NCBI RefSeq assembly: GCF_003473485.1 | Contig: NC_053046.1 | Location: 44,655,832-44,719,831 of the forward strand | Direction of reading: 5' to 3' | Length of the DNA: 64,000 nt | Source: Medicago truncatula | Lineage: Eukaryota; Streptophyta; Magnoliopsida; Fabales; Fabaceae | In this document: in pieces, positions 1 through 12,577 of the stretch | How positions within the stretch are numbered: position 1 is the stretch's first letter | Layout: every line of letters begins with the position of its first letter | Translations under genes and position numbers: made by a program | Notes under the pieces: generated by a model | What the model was told of the DNA's origin: nothing | The model's input: the letters and a program-made list of their open reading frames with translations, nothing else | The model's database searches: none

Positions 1-2272
1 AGTTGAAGGAATGGCATTCTCATCACACACAGAATCTGGATGGTAAAATTTCAGAAATTAAAAATCAAATTGCTGCTTTCGATTTTAAAGGAGAGTTGTC
101 GGATCTTTAGGAAGTTGAGGTTAGAGAGCTCCATGATTTAACCGTTCATTTGCATTCGATGGCGAAGACTCAGCATAGTATTCGGTGGCAAAAGTCTCGC
201 ATGAATTGGTTAAAAGAGGGGGACGCGAACTCCAAATTTTTCCATGGTTACATGTCTGGACGAAGACGCAATAATGCCATCAACATGGTGTTTATTGACG
301 GTGGAAGTCTTGCAATTTGTGTTCATCTCTCCTCCGGTTTACTTTCTTTTCTTTTTCAAAGCCCCTACATGTATAATTTCTTCTATTGAATCTATTTTAG
401 AGAAAAGGTTTAATTGCACTTTTCCCCTTATAGTTTGCCAATTGTGCGATTTTGCACCCCATAGTTTTAAACGAGCGATTTTGCCCCCTATAGTTTTCTC
501 CCTTTCTGATTTTAATTATTTTATGGTCCCCATGACATTTAGTGCTGATATGTCTGTTTTTTATCAATTAATGTGTGCCACGTGTGTAATTCCATTTAAA
601 AAATAAATAAAAAAAAATGGTATTTTTCAGATTTTGAGAGAAGGAGGCACGTGATATTTCTTCTTAAAATCTGAAAAATCACGTGCTCCTTCTCTCAAAA
701 TCTGAAAAATACCATTTTTTATTTTTTTAAAAATGGAATTACACACGTGGCACACATTAATTGATAAAAAACCAGCACTAAATGTCATGGGGACCATAAA
801 ATCAGAAAGGGGGAAAACTATAGGGGGCAAAATCGCTCGTTTAAAACTATGAGGTGCAAAATCGCACAATTGACAAACTATAGGGGGAAAAGTGCAATTA
901 AGCCTAAAAAAAAATAAAAAATTGGGGGGGATGTGAGGAAAATTGGAAAATTGCTTGGATTAAATGGGAGTCTATTTGTACTCCAAAGAATGTTGGGGGG
1001 TTGGGTGTTAGGCAGATTGGTGCTTTTAATTTAGCATTACTAGGAAAATGGTGTTAGAGGATGTTAACTGATAAGGAGGGGTTATGGTATCGAGTACTCA
1101 AAGCTCGGTATGGGGAGGTAGGGGATGGTTGCAAGAGGGAGGGAGGGAGGAATAGTTCGACTTGGTGGAGGATGATGTCTAGAGTGCGGGAGGTTGTCGG
1201 TGAGGGAGTCGGGAGGTGGTTTGATGATAACACTCGTCGGGTTATTGGTGATGGTAGAGATACACTTTTTTGGTATGATACGTGGGTGGGGGAAATGCCT
1301 TTGCGAGTCAAATTTCCACGTATTTTTTCTTTGGCAGTGGATAAGGAGTGTAAGGTGGAAGAGATGTGGAGGTTAGGGTGGGGGGACGGTGGAGGCGTGG
1401 AGCAGTGTGGGTGTGGCGTCGTCGTTTGTTGGCGTGGGAGGAGGAGAGTGTGAGGGAGTGTTCAGTGTTACTTCACAACATTGTTTTGCAGGTTGACATT
1501 GATGATACCTGGAGCTGGTTACTGGACATTACTAGAGGCTACACTGTCAAGGGCGCATACACTTTCATTACTACCACAGGTGTTCCGGTGAATCGTCCAA
1601 CTGTAGATGTGTGGCACAAACATATCTCCACCAAGGTGTCTATGTTTGCTTGGCGTCTATTTCGGAACTGTTTGCCTACTAAAGATAATCTGGTGCATAG
1701 GCGTGTGATTCAACAACAAAATGCGGTTTGTGTTTCTGGTTGTGGACTTCAGAAAACAACAAATCATATGTTCTTGGGATGTAATATTTTTAGCTCTCTT
1801 TGGTACCAGGTTTGTCATTGGATTGGTATATCTTTGGTGTTGCCTAATAACCTTCTTCAGCACTATTATCAGTTTACTAATATGGCGGGGCTGCCTAGAG
1901 TTACTCATTTATTCCTTAGAATAATTTGGTTTGCTTCTCTTTGGGTGTTATGGAATGAGAGGAATAATTGTGTATTCCAAAATGCGGTGTCTTCTTCTTC
2001 TGGTATGCTTGAGAAGGTGAAACTTAATTCTTTTTTATGGCTTAAAGCAAAACAGGCGACGTTTCAATTTAGTTATCATGAGTGGTGGAAACATCCAATC
2101 CATTGTATGGGTGCCCACTTGTAATTCTCTTTTGTTTGGCTTGTTCGGTGCCTTTGTTTGTTAGCACCTTTCTAGTGTAAATACTCTTGGGTGGCTATCC
2201 CTTTGCACACCTTGTGCGGGGTGATCCACTGTTGTTTATAATATATCATTTTAGTTTGTTCAAAAAAAACCC
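1..2272 (+). mobile_element. Non-LTR retrotransposon (L1-type LINE) remnant, interrupted
   Basis: Two pieces of one LINE open reading frame are recognisable. At 150-310 the translation holds the region normally just before the reverse transcriptase (NWLKEGDANSKFFH, then RRRNNAI). At about 930-2124 it holds the region after it: KNVGGLGVRQIGAFN, GKW, RYG, a FWYDTWVG motif and a zinc-binding RVT module (SMFAWRLFRNCLPTKDNL, CGLQKTTNHMFLGC). The reverse transcriptase core that should lie between them is absent; its place is taken by a 500-bp foldback at 406-905. A TAG replaces the tryptophan expected after GKWC (near 1053), and frame changes occur near 1360-1440. The 3' end is an AT-rich leader followed by a short A tract near 2265-2272. 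The element is dead. Its left end lies outside the window. The family call rests on motif recognition. Confidence 0.8.
406..905. repeat. 500-bp foldback element (MITE-like) inside the LINE remnant
   Basis: The left arm, starting AGGTTTAATTGCACTTTTCC, is matched in inverted orientation by the right arm, ending GGGAAAAGTGCAATTAAGCC. The arms extend about 200 bp each and meet near 640-690. They share unusual phrases such as GCGATTTTGCCCCCTATAG, so the unit could fold into a long hairpin. No protein is encoded. The target duplication is unclear because both flanks are A-rich. Confidence 0.75.
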
Positions 2273-3330
2273 ACTACTTAGACAATATGCTTATATGGCT
2301 AAGCAATATGGTTTGTATCAAATTTTGATTTTGAAAACTGAGGTTTCGGTGATTCACGGTAGAATGGTTGGGATTGGGAATAGTACTAATGCTTTGAGTG
2401 TAGTTTGTAATGAAGATTTGGGTTCGAGTAGACGAGGATTGTGCGTTGGATTGCTTCAAAATGATGGTTACGATAATCCTTGTGAATTTTTTAAAGGTGA
2501 ATCTTCAGCGTAATTCTAAAGGGTATATTGATTACTTGAGATTTTTCTATTGTAGATGTCGAGGTTTTAGGGTTATTGATTATCTAGTATTGAGTGTTTG
2601 GCTCACTGCTTTGTTTTATCTGATAAGTGATCTAACCCTTTTTTTTAATCCAACAACTAATATTTAATGTTTTCGTTTCTATTACTAGACACCCTTTCAC
2701 TTCATATGTCCCTTATACACACAAGTGAGAACATTTTCTTATCTGAGAATAAGAAGAACACTTATCAACCATTAAATCAAAAGTAGATGATTGTGATTAA
2801 ATGCATGTGTCGTTTATCATTCTATTGTTTTTCATAAACCCATTTTGCATTTTTATCTTCTTCAATCCACAGTCATCTGCAACATGTTTTCACAAAACAC
2901 TTGAATCACCGTCAAAAGATCCGGAGAACGCTCTTGCAAACAAATTGAACAAAAACCAAACACTTCAAATCCAAAAAAAAAGAAAAAAAAGAAAAACGTT
3001 TTCTCATTTCTTCACAAACAAACACAAAAACTACGCACTTAATTGTGACATTCAAAATAGAACATTGCAAAAAGGAATAATATCACAAACATCATAATTG
3101 CTATGATGACGAGGGCGATGCTGAAATCAACCATATTGGTTCACTATATTCAAATGGAATTGTGAAATTTCGATTTAGAATCTATGATCAAAGTTTCTTT
3201 GGATCTGATTGAAAGAGAGAAAGATAGGGAAATAAAGAAATGATATAGTAGAAAAAAAAAAAACACATGTTTTTTCAAATCGACTTATTTTAGATTGAGA
3301 CATCATCTCTTCTCTCTAATTTTTAACACA
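2273..3330. other. Intergenic stretch, no supported gene
   Basis: AT-rich sequence between the LINE tail and the Helitron end. A 108-codon open frame at 2187-2513 and a 98-codon frame at 2801-3097 lack family similarity that I recognise. The second is low-complexity (K/N/F rich). I see no RNA gene. Confidence 0.5.
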
Positions 3331-3361
3331 CTAGACTCTTGACCCGTGCTATCGCCCGGGT
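3331..3361 (-). other. Helitron 3' terminal hairpin and CTAG end
   Basis: The arms are 3342-3349 (ACCCGTGC) and 3354-3361 (GCCCGGGT) with loop TATC. Seven bases separate the hairpin from CTAG at 3331-3334, and the next base on the minus strand is T. This is the rolling-circle termination signal layout. Confidence 0.7.
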
Positions 3362-3540
3362 CTGTTATAGTTTAGATCAATAAATACACTTGCCAAACAT
3401 GGAAAAAAACAGAAGCAAAACTAAAAGCTATGTAAAATTTTGACTCTTGTTACATAAAACATTTCTCACTAAGCTGTTAACATGAGAAGCTTTTAACTCC
3501 TTCATAAACGTGTGATTATTAATTTTGTTGGGAGCAACTT

Positions 3541-5617
3541 TCATTCCGATTTCTCTTGCAAATCAAGCAAAGCAGGTATAGCTTTCCCTTGCACTAAAAA
3601 AAAGAGTACAACAATTAATAATTCATAGCTTCAAATTTGGTACCATAACTTAATAATTCATGTTCATATATAATTTCTAATGCTTTACTATTATTCATGT
3701 TCAAAGAACAACGCCATAAGAATAGCCTGATGCAATCTTACTTAAAACTGAGTTGATACTAACACTTAATTATCTGAAATTATATGCAAGACAAAAGAAA
3801 GATTATGCTGAACAATTTCCATGAATGAGCAATAAAAAAAAATTAGAACACAAAGAAAAACTACTGTGCTATATAAATTTAAGCAACAAACGATCAACAA
3901 AGATAAATTTAATCCATGCCAATGCCATCAATTGAAGATGTATTTAGACATCTTTTGTTGAATTTATGCATAGGAGAAGTGTGAACCATAACCATAACCA
4001 TAAATAAGCAAGAGAGTTATGTGTAACTCTTAAAGGATTTCAGCCTAAACAAAGGAGGGATGTTGATGCCAATTTGCTGATATGAAGAACATGTTAGCTT
4101 GCCAATAGCACAAACAAAGAGAAAAAGTTAGTGAAGCTGCTGTTAGCACAACTATTCAGTGACTTTAGCGAAGCTGCAAGTAAACCAAAGTGTATTGATC
4201 TCATTTTTAGTTCTATCTTGCTGTTTGGTATCAAAAGCTTACTGTTATGGAATGGAATGCATCTTCGCCTGTGCCTTGTCCTTATATAGTGTAATATGTT
4301 AGAATGCTAGCTAGCCTTTACATTAAATGATCTATCTGTCATAGGGCAGCTAGCCTTTGCATAGACGGAACTTTTGGCAAACACTAAGCTCATGTCCGGC
4401 ACCTCTAACTATTAAAAGTTCACATTGATCAAGATAAAAGTAATTATAATACGGCTATACATGCTTTTCTATCTATCGATTCACAATGTCCAAGAGCAAT
4501 TTAGACGGCCTAATTAATTAGTGCTCTTGATAACACAACATCGACTTACATCGGAATCTATATTTAATGGTATATGTCTGTTAGTAGGAAGATGTCAGTG
4601 CTCTCTAATGGCAATTATATATGCTTATCACAAATCATGTTATTAAGGGAATTTTTTTGCATTTTTCATATACAACCATTCCAATATGTCAGTCCCTTTG
4701 TAAATCCCTTCCATCAATTCAATGGAGAAATATAGTTGTTATTGGGTTATCTTTATAATTGACGAATCTTTCATTTTTTAGCAGATAACAGTCATATTCT
4801 AGCACAATAACACCATTCAGAAAGCAGATGTTATAAAACAATTTTTTAGCACAAAAACAGAACTGATTATGCTACCTGACTATTAAAAACAAAGAAAGTA
4901 AACCATCATATACCTTTCAGACTGTGAAGTGCAACTGAAGTGTCATGTAACAACGCAATGCGATCCATGTCTTGATCTGATTTTGGGTTATCGAGTGAGA
5001 AAGAGAGTATGCAGTCGCTAATCTAAAGGCAGAAGAGTAAAAGAGGTCTGCTATAAATGGTGATCAATATGAATGGGAAACCCCTATTCTTTAGTCTCTG
5101 AAAATAAAACATAATAGTAAGAATGAAAGCAATGATCATGAACTATTTATATAGAGATATTAACCACTCCAATATCACTTTACTTACACAATAGTCAACA
5201 ATGACACACGAACATATATTCCAAAGAGGGAAGCATCAATCTAAATGTCACTTAAAGAAAAGAAAACATTATCAATACAACTCTCATTCCAAGTCTCATA
5301 TCCTATTGGATTTTTGATTAAGAGAAAACCAAAGCAAAAATATTATTAAAAATGAAAGCTTACTTGATAGAGAGGACTAACTTTGGAGAGAAAGTTTCCC
5401 ATTCCACTACAACATTTTATCAGAAACATGGTATACATATCTAAAACTGAAAGAGAACAACATAAAATTCGAATTGATTAATAAATTAATTCAGAAATCT
5501 TCACTTTGCAATACCAATAAAAAATCAAAGCAAAAATATTATAAAAAAAAATAGTGAAAGCTTACGTGGTCAAGAGGGCTATCTTTGGAGAGAAAGCTTT
5601 GGAGATCCAATTGCTCA
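3541..5617 (-). pseudogene. Host gene fragment captured by the Helitron (3' exons of an unidentified gene)
   Basis: Read on the minus strand, there is an exon at 5566-5617 (ends SFLSKDSPLDH, then GTAAGC), a diverged second copy of it at 5364-5406 (NFLSKVSPLYQ, then GTAAGC), an exon at 4914-5022 (acceptor CTGCCTTTAG; ISDCILSFSLDNPKSDQDMD, then RIALLHDTSVALHSLK; donor GTATATG) and a final exon at 3541-3593 (acceptor ending TTTTAG; QGKAIPALLDLQEKSE, then TGA). Phases agree: the 109-nt exon ends in phase 1 and the last exon supplies the missing two bases, and either upstream exon joins the 109-nt exon in phase 0. I do not recognise the donor gene. There is no start codon in view, so this is a captured 3' fragment, perhaps transcribed but probably not functional. 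Confidence 0.6.
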
Positions 5618-5703
5618 CTAAAACATTTTATCAAACATGTGGTGTGCATATCTAAAACTGTAAAGAAAAAACATAAAATTCAAAGTGATTACTAAATTAA
5701 ATT
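5331..5703. repeat. Tandem duplication of about 196 bp inside the Helitron
   Basis: Two diverged copies (5331-5526 and 5527 to about 5703) share AAAGCAAAAATATTAT, AAAGCTTAC, TTTGGAGAGAAAG, ACATTTTATCA and CATATCTAAAACTG in the same order. Each copy contains one version of the captured exon, so the exon was duplicated in tandem before or after capture. Confidence 0.75.
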
Positions 5704-6338
5704 CGGTGAGTGATTGTGAAAAAGTGATTGAAAACAGAAATACCAATTAATAGTAATCGTAATACTGAATTGATAAAGGAAATCACAAAATTGAAATGAG
5801 AATTGAAAAATTGAATGGATTTAGTGAGTGATTGTGATGATAATACCCATGATAACAGTTCTAAATGCTGATATAGAAATGGATGGGGTTTTAGCATATA
5901 TACATGCCTTCGATTTAGTAAGAAAAGGGTATTGGAAATGGAGATTTATGCCTTCGATTCAAGGAAATGAAATATGCAGAGGGAAGAAAACTATGGAGAA
6001 GATGGATAGAAAACGTAGCGGCATTCAAGAAAATGAAAATAGGTTGGTGTGAGTATTAATTAGTCTCTTGAGGAGATGAAAAACCTGATTAGTGAAAGCC
6101 TATTTGAGTAGTGTGCTGCATAGTTAACAGAGATATGTGCATATGCAATGTGGGGAAGTGTACAACTTAAGATTATGATTGGGTTATCTACGAACATGAA
6201 AGGTCTTCCGATCAAAGGCTGAGATTTAGGGTGTGGTTGGCAGATGAAATTAACATTAATTACGGATTTGGGAGGGAAAATAAGAAGTGATTAGGGCAAC
6301 ACTGCCAGCTCATCAAGTCTGGCTTTTATAATAAAGGA

Positions 6339-6890
6339 TTGCGAGCTCCAAAATTCAACTCACCTAAGTCGAAACTCACAATACCTCTCTTTTATTTTAA
6401 TTTTTAATTTTTTCATTAATTTTTGTGTGAGTTTTGCCATTGAAGTAATAGACACACAATAAAAAAGAAATGGTTGAAATGAAATGGTTAAAAATCATCA
6501 ATAGAAAATAGTCCCACAAATCCCTACCGACAAATATACCGAAATTGTTAGGCCGTCATGACCGGATTCGAATCCCGACAACTTTGCCAATTTATCTATC
6601 TAAAAAAAAATCAATAGAAAATATGGAATTGAGAAAGAAATTAAACGCACTTTATCTCCTCAGGAATAGTATATGAAATTAACAAGGATCTTTTGATTTA
6701 AAAAAAAAAAGGGAGGAATAAAAGAAATTGGTGAGAGACACACATACAAAGAGAGTTGATTAAGAGAAAAGGAAGGGAAAATAAAAGAGGAGTGGTAATT
6801 TTGAAATATGGTGATTGATTGATTGGCGATCAATTCAATTCAATTGGAATCTGAATTGTTCTGATCTAATCTCTTTCTACTTGTGCTTCA
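6339..6890. other. Upstream region and probable 5' UTR of the EH-domain gene
   Basis: No protein or RNA gene seen. It lies between the Helitron 5' end and the ATG at 6891. Purine-rich stretches (6705-6800) and a CAATTCAATTCAATT run (6831-6845) precede the start. No TATA box can be assigned with confidence. Confidence 0.4.
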
Positions 6891-9800
6891 ATGGCATCAT
6901 CTTCGTCGTCAGCGCCTAATGTGGATCTGTTCGATGCTTATTTCCGTCGTGCCGATTTGGATCGTGACGGCCGTATCAGCGGTGTCGAAGCCGTCTCTTT
7001 CTTCCAAGGTTCCGGTTTGCCCAAAAAAGTCCTTGCTCAGGTCAGAGCTCACCTCTTTCTTTCCTCTTTAATCTTAACTTCTTCTAATTCATTCATTAAC
7101 ACTATAGTGTAGTTGTTATAGACTTGTTATTATTATTATTATTAGTATGTATGTATCAATCTAAATGAATCGCAAATCCAATCCAGATTTGGGAATTTGC
7201 AAACACAAATCAGAGTGGTTTCCTAGGTCGTGCAGAGTTCTACAATGCACTTAAACTTGTTACCGTCGCACAGAGCAAGCGTGAACTCACTCCTGAAATG
7301 GTTAAAGCTGCATTGTATGGTCCAGCTGCATCCAAGATTCCTGCCCCTCAGATCAATTTTGCTGCCACTGTCACACCCCCATCCGCACCAAATCTTGGAC
7401 CAAGGGGACCTCTTCCAAATCAAAACTTTCCTGCTGCTTCTCAGCCAACTCCATTAGTTAGGCCTCTGCAAAATATGTCTGCAGGTACTCAAGGACTTCC
7501 TGCTGTTTCTGGACCTCGCCCTGCAACTTCCTCCGCCTTCCCTGGGTATGGCAACATGGGTAGTAGTGGACCTCTGCAACAACCACAAGTAACGTCCTCT
7601 CAGCTGCCAGTTAGAGGAACTAGTCCTGTTGCAATTACAACATCGGCTTCAAGTGTTGCACCCCTCACACCTACACAACCACAACATCCTTTATCTGCTA
7701 GTAAGCCATCCGATACTTCTGTCAACGGTATTATGGCTTCTGATTCATTTTTCGGAGGGGATTTGTTCTCAACCACCTCATCTCAGCCCAACCAAAACTC
7801 TTCTTCACAAGGATTTTCATCTGCCATTGTTCCTGTATCTGGAGGGAACCAGAGTTCTATTAGGACCACCACCCCTGATTCTTTGCAGACCTCACTTGCT
7901 ACTCACTCTGTTCGTCCACATCTTCTTCAGCTGAACCAGCCGGCAGTGAATCAGAACCAGCATGCCTCGGTTCAGGCGCCTAATATCCCCACTTCATCTG
8001 GACTTCCGGTGAGATTGCAGGATTCTGCGTCAGGTCAGCCCCAACCTCCATGGCCAAGAATGACTCAGACTGATGTTCAGAAATATACAAGAGTATTCAT
8101 GGAAGTAGACAGAGATAGAGATGGGAAAATCACCGGGGAACAGGCGAGGAACTTGTTTCTTAGTTGGCAATTACCAAGAGGTATATTTTCTACTTCCTTT
8201 CCTTTTGTTTGGATCAGGAGTAAAATGATTTCTCTGTTTTTCTACTTCTCTGGTGTTCTGGGTGTAAATTCTCAATGGCTAGCTAATTCGCTGATCATTT
8301 TTTGCTTGCCATGTTTTATGTTTTCCAGAGGTTTTGATGCAGGTCTGGGACCTATCTGATCAAGATAATGATAGCATGCTTTCACTCAGAGAGTTTTGGA
8401 TTGCACTGTACCTAATGGAGCGCCACAGGGAGGGACGTGCTCTTCCAAGTGTACTTCCAAATAACATTCTTCCTGATATACCGACGACTACTGGTCAACC
8501 TGCCAATCTCCACACTCCCGTAACTTGGGGAAACCAGTCAGGTTTGTACCAAAGAACTGGCGTGCTTTTTTGGGGGTATTACGGAAACTATTTGGTTCTA
8601 TAATTTCTTTTCTCTTCTTCCTTTTATCTTTGAAAGGTGTTCAACAACAGCAAGGGATGACTGGATCCGGTGCTCGACAACTCAACCCTACTGCAGGTCG
8701 GCCACCAAGGCCGGCTGCTGTTCCTCCATCTGATGAAGGAACTCAAAACAAGCAGCAGAAATCCAAAATTCCAGTCTTGGAGAAGCATCTCATAAATCAA
8801 CTGAGTTCAGATGAGCAAAATTCAATTAACTTGAAGTTTCAAGAAGCAACAGAAGCTGATAAGAAGGTAACTACTGTATATTTTTTTCTTTTCAAAATTA
8901 TGTTGTGCCTTAAATATGCCATGCTCAGTTACTTACTTTTATTTTTGGGGTGCATTAGGAGGTTTTAGGGAATAAGTGGCCTTTGTTGGGGATTGAACCT
9001 TCCTCTGACACAATCACCGTAATCAATCTTAAAAGGCTTAGGACAGGGACATCCCCTCAATGAATGACATGTTTCTTTGTTTATCTTTTTCCGCTAACAT
9101 AGCTGCTGGTTTTTGTTTTAATCTGATTGTAAAACTTACATATTTACATGTGTTTCCTAAACGGTTTGCTTACCTATTGGCTAACTGCCAAATATTCTTG
9201 ATTACACTCTAATCCGGTTCAATTTGAACAAAGGCAATTCTCATCTCTTTACTCTTTTGTTAACTGCAGGTAGAAGAACTTGAGAAAGAAATAGCGGAGT
9301 CCCGAGAGAAAATAGATTTCTTCCGTTCAAAAATGCAAGAACTTGTAAGTGTTTTCTTTGCTTCATACCTTTGCACCTTATTAAAATTCTATCCTCTTTA
9401 AGTTGTGCTCTATTTTATCTTTTTGGCAGCTTCTTTTCTCGATAAACCGGTGTTCTGTTTATGTGTACAGTGTATCTTGATTTGCAGGCTAAGCTAGAAC
9501 CATATAGATGTACTGATATAGTTAGTAATTGAAATGTAATTTGGGAGACAGATTGTTTACCATTGGGATTTATTGTACTCGTGAAATAATGGATCTCGGC
9601 AAAAAATTTTACATTATCATTTGATTTATTGAACTTTAAGGATGCAAAATATATGTAGGCTGTTATTATTGTTATTGTAAATATCATAGATTCTTTGACC
9701 AAACTAACCATTCCTTACTATGACCTAATGATTACAAATATGTAGACTCCCATCTGCTTGTTGGGTTTCTGTTTCTTATATATTGATTAATTTGGAGAAA

Positions 9801-12537
9801 GTAAAAATGGGCTCAGGGAAAGGTCTTCTACTCAATTGTCCATTAATAGACGTTATACCCTTCTTTCAGCTTTTGGCTGCTTCTCTAGATACCTAGGGAC
9901 TACTGGCCCAGAAGAATGATGCCTACGAAATAGATTTGTTCTATTGTGAACCCAGGCGGTAGTCTTTTGTGTATTTATACAATAGAATCGTGGATACCTA
10001 GAAGAGAAAAACACATTAAAGCTGCCTTTCATGCTCTGCATATGTTTAACAATGTCATGTTAATACTCCTTTCTTTTATTTTCTCCTTTTTTAAACGAAT
10101 TTCTGGTTTTTCTGCCTGCAAAAGGTTATATACAAGAGCCGATGCGACAATCGTCTTAATGAGATCATGGAAAGGATATCTGCTGATAAACATGAGGTAT
10201 TTTTCTTTAGCATTGCATGTATCCTTATTAGACCTATAACGTAACTTTTATCATTGGCTCAATATATTAATTTCAGGTAGACAATCTAGCAAAGAAATAT
10301 GAAGATAAATATAAGCAAGTTGGTGATGTATCATCCAAGTTGACAACGGAGGAAGCCACATTCCGTGACATACAGGTGCAAGAAAATATGGCTTTTTCTT
10401 TAATTCATAGAATATATTCCGACACTTTTTTTTTCCGCATTTTGCATCACTATATCACAATATTTTATTGTATGTATAGGAGAAAAAAATTGAATTATAT
10501 CAAGGGATTGCCAAGTTGGAACAGGATGTAAATACTGATGACACAGTAAAGGTATGTTTGAATATGACCTGTTCTGCACATCCATCATGAGTTTTTTTCT
10601 TCTTTTTCATATCTGATCTAGTCAAATACAATTTTCAGGTCCGTGCAGATCGCATCAATTCTGACTTTGATGAACTGGTGAAATCTCTAAATGAACGGTG
10701 CAAGAAGTATGGATTACGTGCAAAGCCCACGACATTAGTGGAGCTACCCTTTGGTAATTTCAAATTTATAGTTGTTACTATATCCTTTCAAGTGATTTTT
10801 TATTTACTATTCCTTTCAAGTGTTACCAAGCCTTTTCATGTCTCTAATTTTATTATATGATATTTGTTGCATTAGTGTTGTTGATATTTAGTTTGAGGAA
10901 GTACCCTTAAATTGCTGAACTACCGGTTTTGTATCAGCATGAAAACTTTTTCAGCCAGCACAACTTGATATTAGTTGCCTGATCAAGTGGCATGTCATTT
11001 AACATATACTGTATAATGATTTTCTTATGTAACCTTTGAACTTCTTTGTGGCACAATTCTGTATGGAAAAGCTCTATATAATCTTATATAACTATTGTTG
11101 CTGCTTATCATAAATGTTTTCTCATCATTGTTTTTTGAAGAATCCATTTAAAGCAAAATATAATAATGGATTGCTATTGACACTATATGGCTCTTCATAA
11201 TAGGGACTACTATAGCTGTTATCAAATGTTGTATTAGTGATTTGGTTGTATGAAAAGATATGAAAGTTGAAACTGGTTGATGTTTCTGAGAATCGTATAC
11301 AAAATAAACTACATATTTGATCCAAATAAAAATCCTTTTGTTGCATTTGTTTACTTTTATTTGAATTAAGCTCGGTAAACTCTTCATTGCCTGCAAATTG
11401 ACCCTTAATTTTTGCTAAATTGATCTGCTTTATTGTTTTTCACATGCCAGGTTCATTGTTGGCCTCTTGATTCAGTTATCACCTTCTCTTATTTTGCTTG
11501 TTTTAGTTGTGTCATACCATTTCTCTTTGCTTTGTTGTACCCTGCTCACCAGTCTCATGAGTCATCTGCCCCCATTCAGTATATATATATATAGGTTTTG
11601 CTTGTATTATATGGCCTCACTCAAATTAATCCTTTAGGCTGGCAACCTGGTATCCAAGAAGGAGCTGCTGATTGGGATGAAGATTGGGATAAGCTTGAAG
11701 ATAAAGGTAACCGAAATAACACTAATTAGATCTGATATTCTATTAATTACTAAAAATAAAATAAAAAATGATTTGCAAATTGTGTGCCATCTGCCATAAA
11801 TTGAGGATATTTTGCGAAAGGTTATGAAACCACATTGACATGGACACTAGGCTAATTATCATTTTATCTGGGGGATTAGTATGACTCTCATATTGGATGT
11901 CGTAGCACCTATAGTAGAAAAGATGGTGGAAACTAGGCTTAGGTGGTTTGGGTATTCAGAGAGAAGACCTGTAGATGTTGTAGTAAGGAGAGTAGATCAG
12001 ATGGAGGATAGTCAGATCACTATAGGAAAAAGTAAACATAGAAAAACTTAAGAGAAACTATTAAGAAAGATCCAGAGATTAATGAGTTGGATCGAAATAT
12101 GATTTATGGTAGAACGTTATGGTGTAATTTGATCCACGTAGCCAACTCCACTTAATGGGATAAGGCTTGGTTGTTGTTGTTGTTGCTGCATTTTTGGTTT
12201 CGGTAAGAATAGTCTATCACTATTCTTATAATTTAGGCAGTACGATTTATCTTAAAACAAAATTCGTCTGTGAAGTATTACGGTGTCCGTTATTTTCTTC
12301 TTTTGTTGTCTTTTTTGTTTAGTTCGCTTGGTATATTTTTATTCTTCTTAGCTGTATTTACGCCTCTCTATTAGGATTGAATGCGTATGTACATGTGATG
12401 CACAATTTAAGGCTTTGTCAATTTTTACCTGTATTGAGGCAAGACTGAATTTAAAGGCATGCCTACTCACGACACATACATTTTTATCAGCTGAAAATGA
12501 TAATAACAAAAGACTAAGCAAACTGGTCAAAGTCCGA

Positions 12538-12577
<40 letters not shown>

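Larger units (their letters stand above)
3331..6338 (-). mobile_element. Non-autonomous Helitron, about 3.0 kb
   Basis: On the minus strand the element begins TCCTTTATTATAAAAGCC (6338 leftwards). It ends with a GC-rich hairpin (arms 3354-3361 and 3342-3349, 7 of 8 pairs, 4-nt loop), then 7 nt, then CTAG (3331-3334), which fits the Helitron CTRR rule. The base before TC is A and the base after CTAG is T, as expected for A^T insertion. No Rep/helicase is encoded, so it is non-autonomous. The 3' terminus resembles that of the second Helitron at 62004 (shared GCACGGGTCA before the final CTAG). The interior carries a spliced host-gene fragment and a tandem duplication. The 5' boundary is less certain than the 3' boundary. 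Confidence 0.7.

Noticed and set aside
2187-2513. 108-codon frame as a gene
   Set aside because: No family resemblance, overlaps the LINE tail and has no supporting neighbours or splice structure.
6535-6600. Stretch resembling the T-arm of a tRNA (GGATTCGAATCCCG)
   Set aside because: No matching acceptor stem, anticodon arm or D arm can be drawn around it; more likely a SINE-like or other repeat fragment.
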